Assembly (NCBI GenBank): GCA_900767495.1
Contig: CAAFZH010000104.1
Location: 1-52,744, forward strand
Direction of reading: 5' to 3'
Length of the DNA stretch: 52,744 bases
From: Clostridia bacterium
GTDB lineage: Bacteria; Bacillota; Clostridia; Christensenellales; Borkfalkiaceae
The notes under the pieces are model-generated. The model saw nothing but the letters and a program-made list of their open reading frames with translations, was not told where the DNA came from and ran no database searches. The first letter of the stretch is position 1, and every line of letters begins with the position of its first letter. This document shows positions 16,778-25,688 of the stretch, in pieces. The translations under genes and the position numbers were made by a program.

Positions 16778-19354
16778 TCATATCGTAATCGAGTTTATTT
16801 CGTCAAGCAAGGTCTTAATATCGTTAAATTCGCTTGCCGCCGTTATGCCCGTTTCGCTTACTATCGCGAAGAATTTGGTCCTTATACTTTCGTATCTTTC
16901 TTTCTGATTCTTTTTAATTCCGTCAATGCCGACGAGCGCGACTTTTGCGGGCGAAAGCCATTCGAGGTCTATCCTGCGTTTTATCGCGGCATAGAGTTCG
17001 GGGTCGGCGGTTTCGTATTTCGCAATTACGGCGTAGGCGTCGTCTAAAATAGTAAGTAACCCGTTTACGTCGGAGTAAGTGTATTTCGTACCTATATACT
17101 TTGCCTCGCTGCCGAGCGCAAGATCTTTTATCGCCCGCTCGCCGAAAATTCTTCTTTGTTCGTCGAACAATTTTCTCATGGCGGGCGCGGCGTCTTTATA
17201 CATAGCGGACATATAATCGTTTATAACGTCGTCTGTATTAAGCGCGCTGTTCGCGGCGAGTTTTGCGGTAACGTACTGATTGAGCGAGTAAAACGCCGTA
17301 TAAGCGTTGCGTTGCCTGCTCTGCTGCTGAACGTAGCAAAGTCCGTAGCCGTAGTCCTTTAAATACTTGAATATTTCGCCGTAAAAGGTATATGAATCGT
17401 AAAACGCGAAATAATCTCTATAAAAGTTGCCGTAAGTCCACGCCCAGGCGTTGCCGCCGTTATATATAGCAAATTCTCCCCATTGTTTTGCCCAATTTAA
17501 TATTTCGCCGTTGGAAAGAGTGCCTAAGTAAGCGTGAGTTCTCTCGGTAATATCGGTCGGTAACGTTGCGTGGTTCATTTCGCTTAACGCGACTAACGGA
17601 ACTATTTTGTTTTTTACGCGCGGCATTACGGAAGGCGCTTTAAGCATTGTCTGATACGCAAAGAACGTATACTGCAAATCGCGTGCATATTGCGAATTTT
17701 GTATCATCCACTCTTCAACCTTGCTCGCCACGTCGTCTAAAAAGAGTATAACCGTAGCCGACAGCGCGCCGTATTTTTTTATTACCTCTTGGCAAGCCGA
17801 ACATTTGCAAGTGTAGTAGTTGTCCTCCATTCCGAGCATAACCGAGTCGTAAGTTGTATTATAACTGTATTTTTCAAGCGAATTTTCTATTCTCTCGGCG
17901 CAAAGTCTTACCATTTCGGCGTAATCGGAAGAATTTCCGCGCGCCGTATAACAAAGTTGCGCGTTTATTCCGCCCCAGGTATTAGGTTTCCAGTTGGATT
18001 GATCGGAATAAAAATTCGGGTGAGACGCTCTGTACGTATCCGGCGGCAGATAATAAAACGCGTTGTGTCCGTAATCGGTTTTACTCTCGTCGTCCGCCTT
18101 TACTATGGGCATTAGATGCGCCCAGATATAATCGTTTATCTGTAAATGGTCGGCATAAGCGGAAAATTTCTCATCCGACCCCAGCACTATCCCCGTTTGC
18201 GCACGCAAATTTATATCGGGGTTGAAAATTTCGTCGTAGTCGGGGCGGACAATTTCGCTCGCACCGTTTACCGTGTAACAATCTTCGGAATAAAATTCCA
18301 ATCCGAAAAGGTCTTTCAGCAGCCCGTAAACGCCTTGTAAAACGCCTTTATCCGAGCCGCCCGCTATATATACGTTTTTATCTTTGGTTTGCAGCCGATA
18401 TCCGTTGTTTTTAAGGTTGACTTCGCCGAGGTTTGCCGAGCCGCAGAGCGTAGTGTTGCCGAGCGACAAATATGCCTGAGTTTTTCCGTGTATCATATCG
18501 GCGGAATCGTATATTGTATCGAGCGTTACGCCCGTAGCCTCGGCAAAATATTTTACGAGTTCGTCCGCCGCCTTAGTAAGCGTAGCGGAAGATTTTTGCG
18601 GCAAAACTATTTTATAATCGCTGTTATCGTTTTTTAAAAGATATTCGCCGTAATCGCCAGACCGTAAACTTATTCCGCTTAAAACGGTTTCGCCGTTTTG
18701 GGCGGTCGCACCTTTATAAACGAAGACCGCAGAGCCTTTATGTCCCACCTCGCCGAGCGAAGAATTTTCGCCGAGCGTAACCGTGCAATCCGTAAAAGAA
18801 GAATTAACTAACCCCGCCTTTACGTTGCCGCCGTCGCCGCCCGATAAGGACTGAACTGCGCCGTTTATTTTAAATTCCGTATTTACAAACGTACAGTCTA
18901 TCATTCCGTCGTGCGTAAGCGCGCCGTAACGCGTACCGCTCGTATGATTTGCGCCGTTTATTACTATCGTAACGTTTTCTACTCGGGCTTTATTTGCAAC
19001 CGACCCTAACAAAATGTTGGAATTCCAACCGGGGGCTAAACCCGAATTGTTTACTATATTCAAATTTTTTACGACCGAGTCGTTACCCAGAACGCCAAAA
19101 ATTCCTACGCCCGTTTTACAACCGTTTGCAATAGTGAGGGTATGCCCTCTTCCGTCTAAAACACCTTTAAACCCTACCGAACCGTCTAACGCTTTAGCGG
19201 GTTTCACGGTCGTTCCTAACGCGGTTGCGGAAATATCGCCGTCTAAAACGAAATATCCGTCTATCGCCTCGGTATTGGTTTTATAGATTAAATATTTTTG
19301 CCAGTCGCTTTCGGTTTTTATAATCGCCGTCGCAATCGTCGCGGGGACGGTCAA
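16778..19354 (-). CDS. C-terminal part of split DUF4838 surface protein (out of frame with 19396-21357)
   Basis: This 858-residue open frame has no signal peptide and no ribosome binding site; the listed start is an in-frame TTG. The frame stays open back to the A9 run at 19411-19419, where a TAA closes it, and the added residues (TGQTINIIVKAYKGTDYVK) continue the upstream protein. Residues ~1-230 form a beta-helix unit (GYFVLDGDISA, GVLDGRGHTLTI, IFGVLGNDSVVKNLNI) closely matching the last unit of the upstream frame. Residues ~235-370 are a GH67-type N-terminal domain (ADELVKYFAEATGVTL), and ~370-800 are DUF4838 (CYTARGNSSDY, MEDNYYTCKCSACQE). It is most simply the C-terminal half of one 1526-aa secreted enzyme. 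Confidence 0.85.
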   Translation of the reverse strand: MTVPATIATAIIKTESDWQKYLIYKTNTEAIDGYFVLDGDISATALGTTVKPAKALDGSVGFKGVLDGRGHTLTIANGCKTGVGIFGVLGNDSVVKNLNIVNNSGLAPGWNSNILLGSVANKARVENVTIVINGANHTSGTRYGALTHDGMIDCTFVNTEFKINGAVQSLSGGDGGNVKAGLVNSSFTDCTVTLGENSSLGEVGHKGSAVFVYKGATAQNGETVLSGISLRSGDYGEYLLKNDNSDYKIVLPQKSSATLTKAADELVKYFAEATGVTLDTIYDSADMIHGKTQAYLSLGNTTLCGSANLGEVNLKNNGYRLQTKDKNVYIAGGSDKGVLQGVYGLLKDLFGLEFYSEDCYTVNGASEIVRPDYDEIFNPDINLRAQTGIVLGSDEKFSAYADHLQINDYIWAHLMPIVKADDESKTDYGHNAFYYLPPDTYRASHPNFYSDQSNWKPNTWGGINAQLCYTARGNSSDYAEMVRLCAERIENSLEKYSYNTTYDSVMLGMEDNYYTCKCSACQEVIKKYGALSATVILFLDDVASKVEEWMIQNSQYARDLQYTFFAYQTMLKAPSVMPRVKNKIVPLVALSEMNHATLPTDITERTHAYLGTLSNGEILNWAKQWGEFAIYNGGNAWAWTYGNFYRDYFAFYDSYTFYGEIFKYLKDYGYGLCYVQQQSRQRNAYTAFYSLNQYVTAKLAANSALNTDDVINDYMSAMYKDAAPAMRKLFDEQRRIFGERAIKDLALGSEAKYIGTKYTYSDVNGLLTILDDAYAVIAKYETADPELYAAIKRRIDLEWLSPAKVALVGIDGIKKNQKERYESIRTKFFAIVSETGITAASEFNDIKTLLDEINSITI

Positions 19355-19395
19355 CTTAACGTAATCCGTCCCCTTGTACGCTTTAACGATTATAT

Positions 19396-21357
19396 TTATA
19401 GTTTGCCCTGTTTTTTTTTAATATTTTCGGTCAAAGCAAGGTTTTGCGGGTTTTTACCCAAATCTTCGCCGTCGCAGGTTATCTCGGTTACCGTATAATC
19501 GGAATATCCCCCGAGGTCTATCGCCGCGGCATCCGCCGCAAGCGATATATTCTGCCTGCTTAAAGTTTGTTCGGTCGGCTGTGCTTTTACCACGGTAATT
19601 CCCGTCAAAGTTTTTACGGTCGCCCACTCGGCAACGTTTGCGGGAGTATGACCTTCCGCCGTATAAACCGTAAGAGGATGGTCGGCGTTATCCGCGGACA
19701 CTTTTCCGTAATGCCCTATCTCGTCCATCGTAGACGGAACGTCAAGAGTGATTTTACTGTCCGTAAAAGTACAATTTTGGTTATTTGCGTTAAATCCTCT
19801 GTATTTTTGATCTTCCGCACCAAACAAAGACGCTATTTTGCTGTTCGTTATATTTACCGTAAATTTATTGAATTTACTGCTCCATACGCCGCGGCGGGTA
19901 AACTCCCCTATTCGGGTATCGCCGTTGTTTGCTCCCGTTATGTTTATCGTAACGTTATCGAAAGTACTGTTCTGAACGTAAGAACCGAGCAAGCCGGCAG
20001 ACCAACCTGCAGAACCGCCGTTCTTATTTATAATAAGGTTTTTAACAGTTGCTCCGTCCATTCCGCCGAACAAGCCGAAACCGTTAGAACCAGATAAACT
20101 TATCGAGTGATTTCCGCCGTCAACCGTGCCTACAAAGCCGTTTCCTACCGAGCGTTCACCGGTAAGATTAAACGCTTCGCCCCCTTGTTCTATATCGTTC
20201 GTAAGAACATAATATCCGCTTACCTTTGCAGCAGCATCGGTAGACCAAATATAGTTCTTCCAGTCGTTTATCGAAGAAATAGACGCCGTTGCTATGGCAA
20301 CGTTGGGTCTTGTATACTGCGTTTCCGTACCGTTAGTAATGACGATTTTTAACGGCCAACCCGAATAGAGTTTGTGCTGAGTTTTATCGTTCTTTATCGT
20401 ATCGGGTATAACGATATTATCAACGCTACCGAAACTCGTGTCGTCTTTAAAATAAAACTCTGCCGTATAACCTTCGGGAACGCTGAACGGAATCGACTGA
20501 GATTCGGTAGTAGCGGACAAAACGTACGTTTCCTCGTTAGCGAAAACTCTGATCGCACTACGTTTACTTCCCACAGACGCAACTACGTGAGCGTACCCCG
20601 CTTTATTGGCAGTCAACTCGTCGCCGACTGCGATTATCGCGTCAGCATTGTCGGAAGTGTAGACGACTTTTAAATCCGAAAGATCGTCCGTAGTATTTTT
20701 AGGCGTTATATTTACCAAGGCGGCGTTATCCGTATTACCCGCCGTGATGGTTTGTTGCGTCGCAGATAACGAAATAGACTCAACTGCGCCGTCGATATAG
20801 CCGTTGAGTGCGGTTTTTTGCTCCGCGGTATATTTAGCCTCTCCCATACTATCCGCTTGGAGAGCGGCGGAGGCAACATAAGCGAGCGAACGGCTTTGAA
20901 CGTTATCCGCCCAGATATACTCTTCGCCGTTTTTAACAAACGCCCTTGCGGTTATTTTTCTGCCGAAAGAAGTTTCGGGTATATCGGTCAGCGCGTAATT
21001 ATAAACGTAATAACCCGCGTATTTCTCATCGTCGTGAGCCTGCGCCGCGGCATACAGGAGCATTGCCTTATCGGTGTTTTGGTCAAGTTCGCCCTGGAGC
21101 AGGTCGGCGGGGATAATCGCTATACCCGTCTTTTTGCCTTCGGCAAGTCCGTCGTAATAAGTCTTTTTAATTAAAGACTGAAATCTTATTCCCGTGCCGT
21201 CGATTTTAACCGACGCACCGTCTACCATTGCGACGTTTGCACCCTCGACCGCAAAAACGGTTTTGTTAAAAGCAGCCGTTAAACCGAATATGCCGGCTGC
21301 CAGACTGAACGTAAACGCAACTATTAAAAGCAGCGTGCATTTCTTCATGGTTTTCAT
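19396..21357 (-). CDS. N-terminal part of split DUF4838 surface protein (signal peptide, Ig-like and beta-helix)
   Basis: The 653-residue frame starts at ATG 21357 behind AGGGAGGGAA. An N-terminal secretion signal (TLLLIVAFTFSLAAGIFGLTA) is followed by a ~170-residue domain common on Clostridia surface proteins (DGTGIRFQSLI, IAIIPADLL, FGRKITARAFV). Next come an Ig-like segment (~195-275), a short beta module (YTAEFYFKDDTSFGSV), and a beta-helix unit (GYYVLTNDIEQGG, GTVDGGNHSISL, GLFGGMDGATVKNL). It ends ...TENIKKKQGKL just after an A9 run. Read through with a one-base backward shift there, it continues into the 16778-19354 frame. Without a shift it would release a 653-aa surface protein lacking the enzyme domain. 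Confidence 0.85.
   Translation of the reverse strand: MKTMKKCTLLLIVAFTFSLAAGIFGLTAAFNKTVFAVEGANVAMVDGASVKIDGTGIRFQSLIKKTYYDGLAEGKKTGIAIIPADLLQGELDQNTDKAMLLYAAAQAHDDEKYAGYYVYNYALTDIPETSFGRKITARAFVKNGEEYIWADNVQSRSLAYVASAALQADSMGEAKYTAEQKTALNGYIDGAVESISLSATQQTITAGNTDNAALVNITPKNTTDDLSDLKVVYTSDNADAIIAVGDELTANKAGYAHVVASVGSKRSAIRVFANEETYVLSATTESQSIPFSVPEGYTAEFYFKDDTSFGSVDNIVIPDTIKNDKTQHKLYSGWPLKIVITNGTETQYTRPNVAIATASISSINDWKNYIWSTDAAAKVSGYYVLTNDIEQGGEAFNLTGERSVGNGFVGTVDGGNHSISLSGSNGFGLFGGMDGATVKNLIINKNGGSAGWSAGLLGSYVQNSTFDNVTINITGANNGDTRIGEFTRRGVWSSKFNKFTVNITNSKIASLFGAEDQKYRGFNANNQNCTFTDSKITLDVPSTMDEIGHYGKVSADNADHPLTVYTAEGHTPANVAEWATVKTLTGITVVKAQPTEQTLSRQNISLAADAAAIDLGGYSDYTVTEITCDGEDLGKNPQNLALTENIKKKQGKL
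19411..19419 (-). other. A9 slippery run joining the two frames (frameshift site)
   Basis: On the minus strand the sequence is ATT-AAAAAAAAA-CAGGGC. Frame 0 reads three lysines, then Gln-Gly-Lys-Leu-stop. The -1 frame reads lysines, then Thr-Gly-Gln-Thr, and remains open for the whole DUF4838 part. The -1 frame is closed by a TAA formed by the T and the first two A bases, so the switch can only occur between the run and the stop at 19396. One extra A, a -1 ribosomal slip, or transcriptional slippage would each fuse the frames. A homopolymer sequencing error or a true mutation cannot be excluded. Confidence 0.75.
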
Positions 21358-21379
21358 AATTTATTTTCCCTCCCTTAAA

Positions 21380-21514
21380 TCAACCGCGATTCCAGATATC
21401 GTTGAATTTAGCGTTAGTATCGAGTCCGTCTTGTTGTCCGGACGTTTCTATCACCGTACATAAAGCCATATCGTGTATGACTATTTTCAGTTGCGGAGTT
21501 TCATAGTGTTTCAT
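21380..21514 (-). CDS. 44-aa peptide heading the surface operon
   Basis: The ATG at 21514 is preceded by AAGAGGTGAAGAT, an excellent ribosome binding site. The frame encodes 44 residues beginning MKHYETPQLKIVIHDM and ending NAKFNDIWNRG, with stop at 21380, 22 bases before the start of the large surface protein. The first residues (MKxYExPxLxIV) resemble a class of short, poorly described peptides found beside secreted proteins in Clostridia. There is one cysteine, no hydrophobic helix and no leader cleavage motif that I can defend. It is the first gene after promoter 21692-21720, so it will be co-expressed with the surface proteins. Its function is unknown; a signalling peptide or a small regulator are possibilities. 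Confidence 0.7.
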   Translation of the reverse strand: MKHYETPQLKIVIHDMALCTVIETSGQQDGLDTNAKFNDIWNRG

Positions 21515-21691
21515 ATCTTCACCTCTTATTTTATTACAAAACCGCTGTTCTTCAGCGATATTCGTTTTATTGTTATCCCTTTCCGTTAAGGGACCTTCCT
21601 CGGCCTTCGGCGAGGAAAGTCGTGGGCGCGCCCACGCTTCGATTTTTAACGCGTAACGTTGCCAAAAACACGCAAAACGTCTTACGCATAT
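21515..21691 (-). promoter_or_regulatory. Structured 5' leader of the surface operon
   Basis: Between the predicted transcription start (about 21685) and the 44-aa peptide lie about 170 bases. They contain the perfect palindrome CGTGGGCGCGCCCACG (21621-21636) and a GAGGAA/TTCCTC hairpin around 21596-21617. These could be mRNA stability or attenuation elements; no U-run follows them in the transcribed direction. No gene is visible in this stretch. Confidence 0.45.
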
Positions 21692-21720
21692 ATTATAATT
21701 CTACCACCATTTCAAGTCAA
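21692..21720 (-). promoter_or_regulatory. Sigma-A promoter of the surface operon
   Basis: On the minus strand the -35 is TTGACT (21715-21720), the spacer is 17 bp and the -10 is a perfect TATAAT (21692-21697). It lies between the GH95 gene and the 44-aa peptide gene, so the surface operon can be expressed independently of the enzyme operon upstream. Confidence 0.8.
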
Positions 21721-21738
21721 TTGCGAAATTTGCTATTT

Positions 21739-21757
21739 TTTATTGCATTTTTGGCAT
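21739..21757. promoter_or_regulatory. Putative AraC-type operator, copy 2
   Basis: The 19-bp TTTATTGCATTTTTGGCAT is identical to 29912-29930. It starts 18 bp upstream of the -35 in both places, directly after the GH95 stop codon here. The 18 bp between box and -35 also share TTGCGAAA and an oppositely oriented TTGCTAT-type element. The predicted binder is the AraC-family protein encoded at 29951-30751. Confidence 0.7.
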
Positions 21758-24370
21758 TTACCTTAATTTCCACTCGTTTGCGTAAATATTGTTTACTTTA
21801 AGTCGCTTTGCGTAACGCTCTTCTTCGAGTTTCGTGGCGGGGTTTAAAAATACGGTCTGCCCCTGCGATTTCTGCGAATACTCGCCCTGCGCAACCACGA
21901 CTTTATAAGTAAGCCGCGCTTTACGTTTAATTGAAAAGTCTTTATCCGTAAACGACGAATTTTCGGTTACGCCCAACAATGTATAGTCTTTATCGTTTTC
22001 AACCGCCCTGTAAATCGCGCACTTTTCATGCGTTTTGCGCCATTTAAGCGTAACGCCGTCGGTTTTGAAAGCGGCGGTTAAGTTTTTGACCTGCTTTATC
22101 GTACCTGCTTTAGCAAAACCCGTAATTTCGTAAACCTCGTCTTTTTCGGTTTCAAAGGTGATTCTGCCGTTTTTATATCCGCAGTTTACCTTTTTGCCGT
22201 TCTTCGCAGTTACGACGGCGGTTTTTACGCCGTCGGCAAAAATCGAAACCGCGCCGCCTAAGCACGAAACTATACGGCAGTATTCTATTTTGCCGCCCTT
22301 TCGTTTTGCCGAAACGGTAAAATTGCCGCGCGCTTTTAAATTTTCAAACGAAACGATTTTCCATTCTTTCGGCGTCGCGGGGAACAGCGTTATATTGCCG
22401 CCGTTGCCGCTTTGCAAAAGCATTTCGGCTATACCCGCGGTCGCGCCGAAATTGCCGTCTATCTGAAAAGGCGGGTGTTCGTCCCACAAATTATCGTTAG
22501 TCTTTTCGCATAAAAGTTTACGCAATAATTTATACGCGTTTTCGCCGTCGCGCGCCCTTGCGCGACATAATATTCTATACGCGAGCGCCCAGCCCGTGGA
22601 ATCGTCGCCGCGCAGATCAAGCGTTCTTTTCGCGCTGTCGAGCCAGGCGGGAGTATCTTCGTTTATTATACTGCCCGGCATAAGCCCCATAAGTTGGGAA
22701 ATATGCCTGTGCCAAGCCGCGCCCACTTCGCCGTAAAACTTTTCCTCGCCGTATTCCTTAACCTGTCCGCTATAACCTATATTAACTGGCGAAAACCGTT
22801 CTATACGCCGCTTTTCGAGTTTTACGGTTTCGTCCTCTTTACCGAGAATTTTTGAAAAGCGTATATCGTCTTTGGCGTTTTCGCAAAGCATTTGCTGGTC
22901 GAACGCGCAACCCACCGTAGCGTAGTACTGCTGCTCCTTATACCCGTTGAGATACACGCCCGACAAAATTTGTTCGGGCGAAGCCGAAACCATACATAAA
23001 TACTCGTCGCCGTACTTCTTCACGCTTTTTTGCATAAACTGCGAACAGCCGTGGACGGCGGGGTATGCGTATTCCTTTAAAAACTCTTTATCCAAAGTAT
23101 AGTCGTAATAATCGGCAAACAGTTTTGCGGTAAGTCCGCCCGTTCCCGGTCCGGAATGTAAAAACTTTCCCAGTCCGCTTATCTCGTACAAAAACGCCGC
23201 CGTGCCTATTATCCAGCCGCAGTTTTCGTCGCTCTTTTCGGGAACGAAATCGGCAACCCACTCTTTGGCGTACTCTTCGGCGCGTTTAAGATACGCCTTG
23301 AAATAATCCGAGTACGCTGCGAAAGTTTCGGGAATATCGGTAATGAGCGCGCACCAGTAATTCATCTGCACGTTGATATTATGCCATATCCCGCTGCCCC
23401 AGGGCGACTTATCGTGCGCCGACCAGGTACCTTGCAACGACGCGGGCGGCGTGCCTTTGCGCGAAGACGATATAAGCAGGTGTCTGCCGTACTTAAAATA
23501 AGTTTCTATAAGATACGGCTCGTAATTGCCGCACCTGTACGATTCGAGAAGTTGCGGTATAGTACGGTTATCGCACTCTCCGCCAAAATCTACGCCCGCA
23601 CGGTTCATCAATTCGCCGTAATCGGCGGTATGCCTTTCATATAATTTTTTATAGCCCTTTTCGCGCGCGTTTTTCTCTATAAGTTTAAGTTTCTCGTCCG
23701 GATCGTCGCCTGTCGCCTTATGGCAATCGTCGAAGAAAACTTCGGGACATAATTTATAATTCGTGCCTAAAACGACATAAAGCGAAACTTCGCTTGCACC
23801 CGAAATTTTTATTTCTTTATCGGTTACCGTCGCTCGCCCGTCGGTTAAAACCGACAATCTCAATTCGCCCGTACAATCGCGAAGAGGCAGAGTCTGCCGC
23901 AAAACGAGCGAGTCGTTTTCAGCATATATTCTGCCCGTTCTGCCGCCGTCTTTTTCCTCCCTCGCGCCGAGATAAGGTATAACGAGCCGCGCGGTAAAAT
24001 CTCTTTTTCCGCTCGTAGTTACTCTGTATACGAAAACCCTGTCGGGATAACTGCAAAAAGCCGTCCTTTCGACGTTTTCATCGCCGCAACGAAAGCGCGA
24101 GTAGGCTACGCCGTCGGTTAAATCGAGTCCGCGCTCGTAATCCGTAACGCAGGAAAAGTCGCTTTCTATATACAAATCTGCAAAACTCGTTACGCCGCCG
24201 AGCGAATACACGTTGGCAAATTCGTTAGTGGTAAACTGCACGCGCTCGCTTTTTTCGCCGCCGAAAACGCTCGCGCCGAAATATCCGTTGCCTGTCGGCA
24301 AAGATTGATTTTCCCAGCCGCTAAGGCTGTCTTCCGCCGCCGCGCGGTATTGCATAACGTACTTTTTCAT
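21758..24370 (-). CDS. Glycoside hydrolase family 95 (alpha-L-fucosidase/alpha-galactosidase type)
   Basis: An 870-aa protein without a signal peptide, hence cytoplasmic. The N-terminal beta domain has the family signature SLPTGNGYFGASVFGGEKSE. The (alpha/alpha)6 barrel contains SSSRKGTPPASLQGTW, then WGSGIWHNINVQMNYW, in which the two asparagines match those that activate water in the inverting GH95 mechanism. VSASPEQ follows in the general-acid region, and QIDGNFGATAGIAEMLLQ carries the late catalytic-site aspartate region. The C-terminal ~100 residues add a fibronectin-like module (LKWRKTHEKCAIYRAVENDK), not usual in short GH95 enzymes. GH95 members remove terminal alpha-1,2-L-fucose or alpha-L-galactose. 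It is the last gene of the enzyme operon, four bases after the oxidoreductase. Confidence 0.9.
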   Translation of the reverse strand: MKKYVMQYRAAAEDSLSGWENQSLPTGNGYFGASVFGGEKSERVQFTTNEFANVYSLGGVTSFADLYIESDFSCVTDYERGLDLTDGVAYSRFRCGDENVERTAFCSYPDRVFVYRVTTSGKRDFTARLVIPYLGAREEKDGGRTGRIYAENDSLVLRQTLPLRDCTGELRLSVLTDGRATVTDKEIKISGASEVSLYVVLGTNYKLCPEVFFDDCHKATGDDPDEKLKLIEKNAREKGYKKLYERHTADYGELMNRAGVDFGGECDNRTIPQLLESYRCGNYEPYLIETYFKYGRHLLISSSRKGTPPASLQGTWSAHDKSPWGSGIWHNINVQMNYWCALITDIPETFAAYSDYFKAYLKRAEEYAKEWVADFVPEKSDENCGWIIGTAAFLYEISGLGKFLHSGPGTGGLTAKLFADYYDYTLDKEFLKEYAYPAVHGCSQFMQKSVKKYGDEYLCMVSASPEQILSGVYLNGYKEQQYYATVGCAFDQQMLCENAKDDIRFSKILGKEDETVKLEKRRIERFSPVNIGYSGQVKEYGEEKFYGEVGAAWHRHISQLMGLMPGSIINEDTPAWLDSAKRTLDLRGDDSTGWALAYRILCRARARDGENAYKLLRKLLCEKTNDNLWDEHPPFQIDGNFGATAGIAEMLLQSGNGGNITLFPATPKEWKIVSFENLKARGNFTVSAKRKGGKIEYCRIVSCLGGAVSIFADGVKTAVVTAKNGKKVNCGYKNGRITFETEKDEVYEITGFAKAGTIKQVKNLTAAFKTDGVTLKWRKTHEKCAIYRAVENDKDYTLLGVTENSSFTDKDFSIKRKARLTYKVVVAQGEYSQKSQGQTVFLNPATKLEEERYAKRLKVNNIYANEWKLR

Positions 24371-24374
24371 TGCT

Positions 24375-25688
24375 TTATCTCTCGCTATAAAATTCGGAAA
24401 TTTCCACTACGCGGCTCTCTTTCATCGCCCTGTCCGCCGCGTACACGCAGATATGCCCGTTTATGGAATCGGACAACGCCGTACAACTTACCGACGGCTT
24501 TTCGCCGCGCATATACCTGACGAAATCGAGCGCGAGTTTTTGGTCGCCGCCGAAATGTCCGCCGTCCTCGCTTTGGTTGTTGGCGTTAAAATCTATAACT
24601 CTTTCTTTGCCCTTGTCTATGTTGGCGCGGTTGTCTTTATCGAAAGTCCTTATATAAAGTTTTCCGTCGCCTGCCCAGCCTTCTATTTCGCCTTGCGTAC
24701 CGAGTACGAACAGCGATCTGCCCGCGCGCTGAGCCGAGCAAAGCATCGTGTGCGTTGCGGTAGAACCGTTGCCGAACTGCATTAAAACCGCCTGATGATC
24801 GACTACCGTCGCGCCCGCTTTGTAAACGCACACGCCGTGCGGGTTATCCGTTTTAAGCGAGTGAATTTTCTCTTCCAAGGTGAGTTCGTACTCTTCCTTA
24901 CCCGTGCATTGCCACGGATAAACCGCTAAATAATGCGGATTTTCGAGTATCATCATCTTTGCCGAATACTGACAGGTATCGACAAGCGGACAATCGACAA
25001 GGCATCTCGTTCCCGCGCCTTTGGGGGCTTTTTCGGGAATAATGAAATTCCTGCCGCCGAAACTGCTTACTTTAACGGGCTTGCTCGCATTGTTCAGCCA
25101 GCAATCGAGATCTATATCGTGGCAACATTTTTGTAAAAGCATTGACGAGCCGCATTTTTCTTCGTCAGCCCACTTGCCGCGTATAAACGATATGGCGTTG
25201 TGCGCAACGCCTACTCTTTCCTGCGTTTCGACGTGTACCACCTCGCCTATCTCGCCCGAATTTATAATCTCTTTAGCCGTTTTATAAAAATCGCTGTACC
25301 GCAAAACATGGCAGATCATTACCTTGTTGCCGTGTTTTTTCACTACGTCGTAAAGCGAAAGCAATTCTTCGGCCTTGTTCGTAATCGGCTTTTCGAGCAG
25401 CATATCGTAGCCTTGTTCCAAAAGCGGTATAGACGTAGAAATATGCAACTTATCCATAGTTCCGTTTATGACGCAATCGGCTATTTTGCCCATGGGCAGT
25501 ATTTCGCTTATATCGTCAAAACACATATTTTCGGGTACGCCGTACAATTCTCTGCACATATCCCTCACGTGCTTGTCGGGATCGACGAGCGCAACTATTT
25601 TGAGTTGGTCGGGGCATTTTATCGCGATTTCCGCATATACCCGACTGCGGTGTCCGCAACCGACTATTACGGCGGTTATTGGTTTCAT
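24375..25688 (-). CDS. Gfo/Idh/MocA family NAD(P)-dependent oxidoreductase
   Basis: A 437-aa cytoplasmic protein with an N-terminal Rossmann fold (TAVIVGCGHRSRVYAEIA) and the family EKP signature in DMLLEKPITNKAEE, whose lysine is catalytic. The C-terminal dimerisation domain includes KCCHDIDLDCWL. Four cysteines around residues 225-240 (TRCLVDCPLVDTCQY) resemble the added loop seen in sugar-acid or glycan-linked members. Its start overlaps the stop of the GH2 gene by 4 bp (ATGA), so the two are translationally coupled. Members oxidise or epimerise sugars or inositols, or act as redox-assisted glycosidases (GH109, GH179). The exact substrate cannot be given from sequence. Confidence 0.88.
   Translation of the reverse strand: MKPITAVIVGCGHRSRVYAEIAIKCPDQLKIVALVDPDKHVRDMCRELYGVPENMCFDDISEILPMGKIADCVINGTMDKLHISTSIPLLEQGYDMLLEKPITNKAEELLSLYDVVKKHGNKVMICHVLRYSDFYKTAKEIINSGEIGEVVHVETQERVGVAHNAISFIRGKWADEEKCGSSMLLQKCCHDIDLDCWLNNASKPVKVSSFGGRNFIIPEKAPKGAGTRCLVDCPLVDTCQYSAKMMILENPHYLAVYPWQCTGKEEYELTLEEKIHSLKTDNPHGVCVYKAGATVVDHQAVLMQFGNGSTATHTMLCSAQRAGRSLFVLGTQGEIEGWAGDGKLYIRTFDKDNRANIDKGKERVIDFNANNQSEDGGHFGGDQKLALDFVRYMRGEKPSVSCTALSDSINGHICVYAADRAMKESRVVEISEFYSER

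Noticed and set aside
21596..21636. Terminator between the two sugar operons
   Set aside because: The hairpins lie downstream of the second promoter in the same direction and have no U-run, so they belong to the leader of the surface operon.
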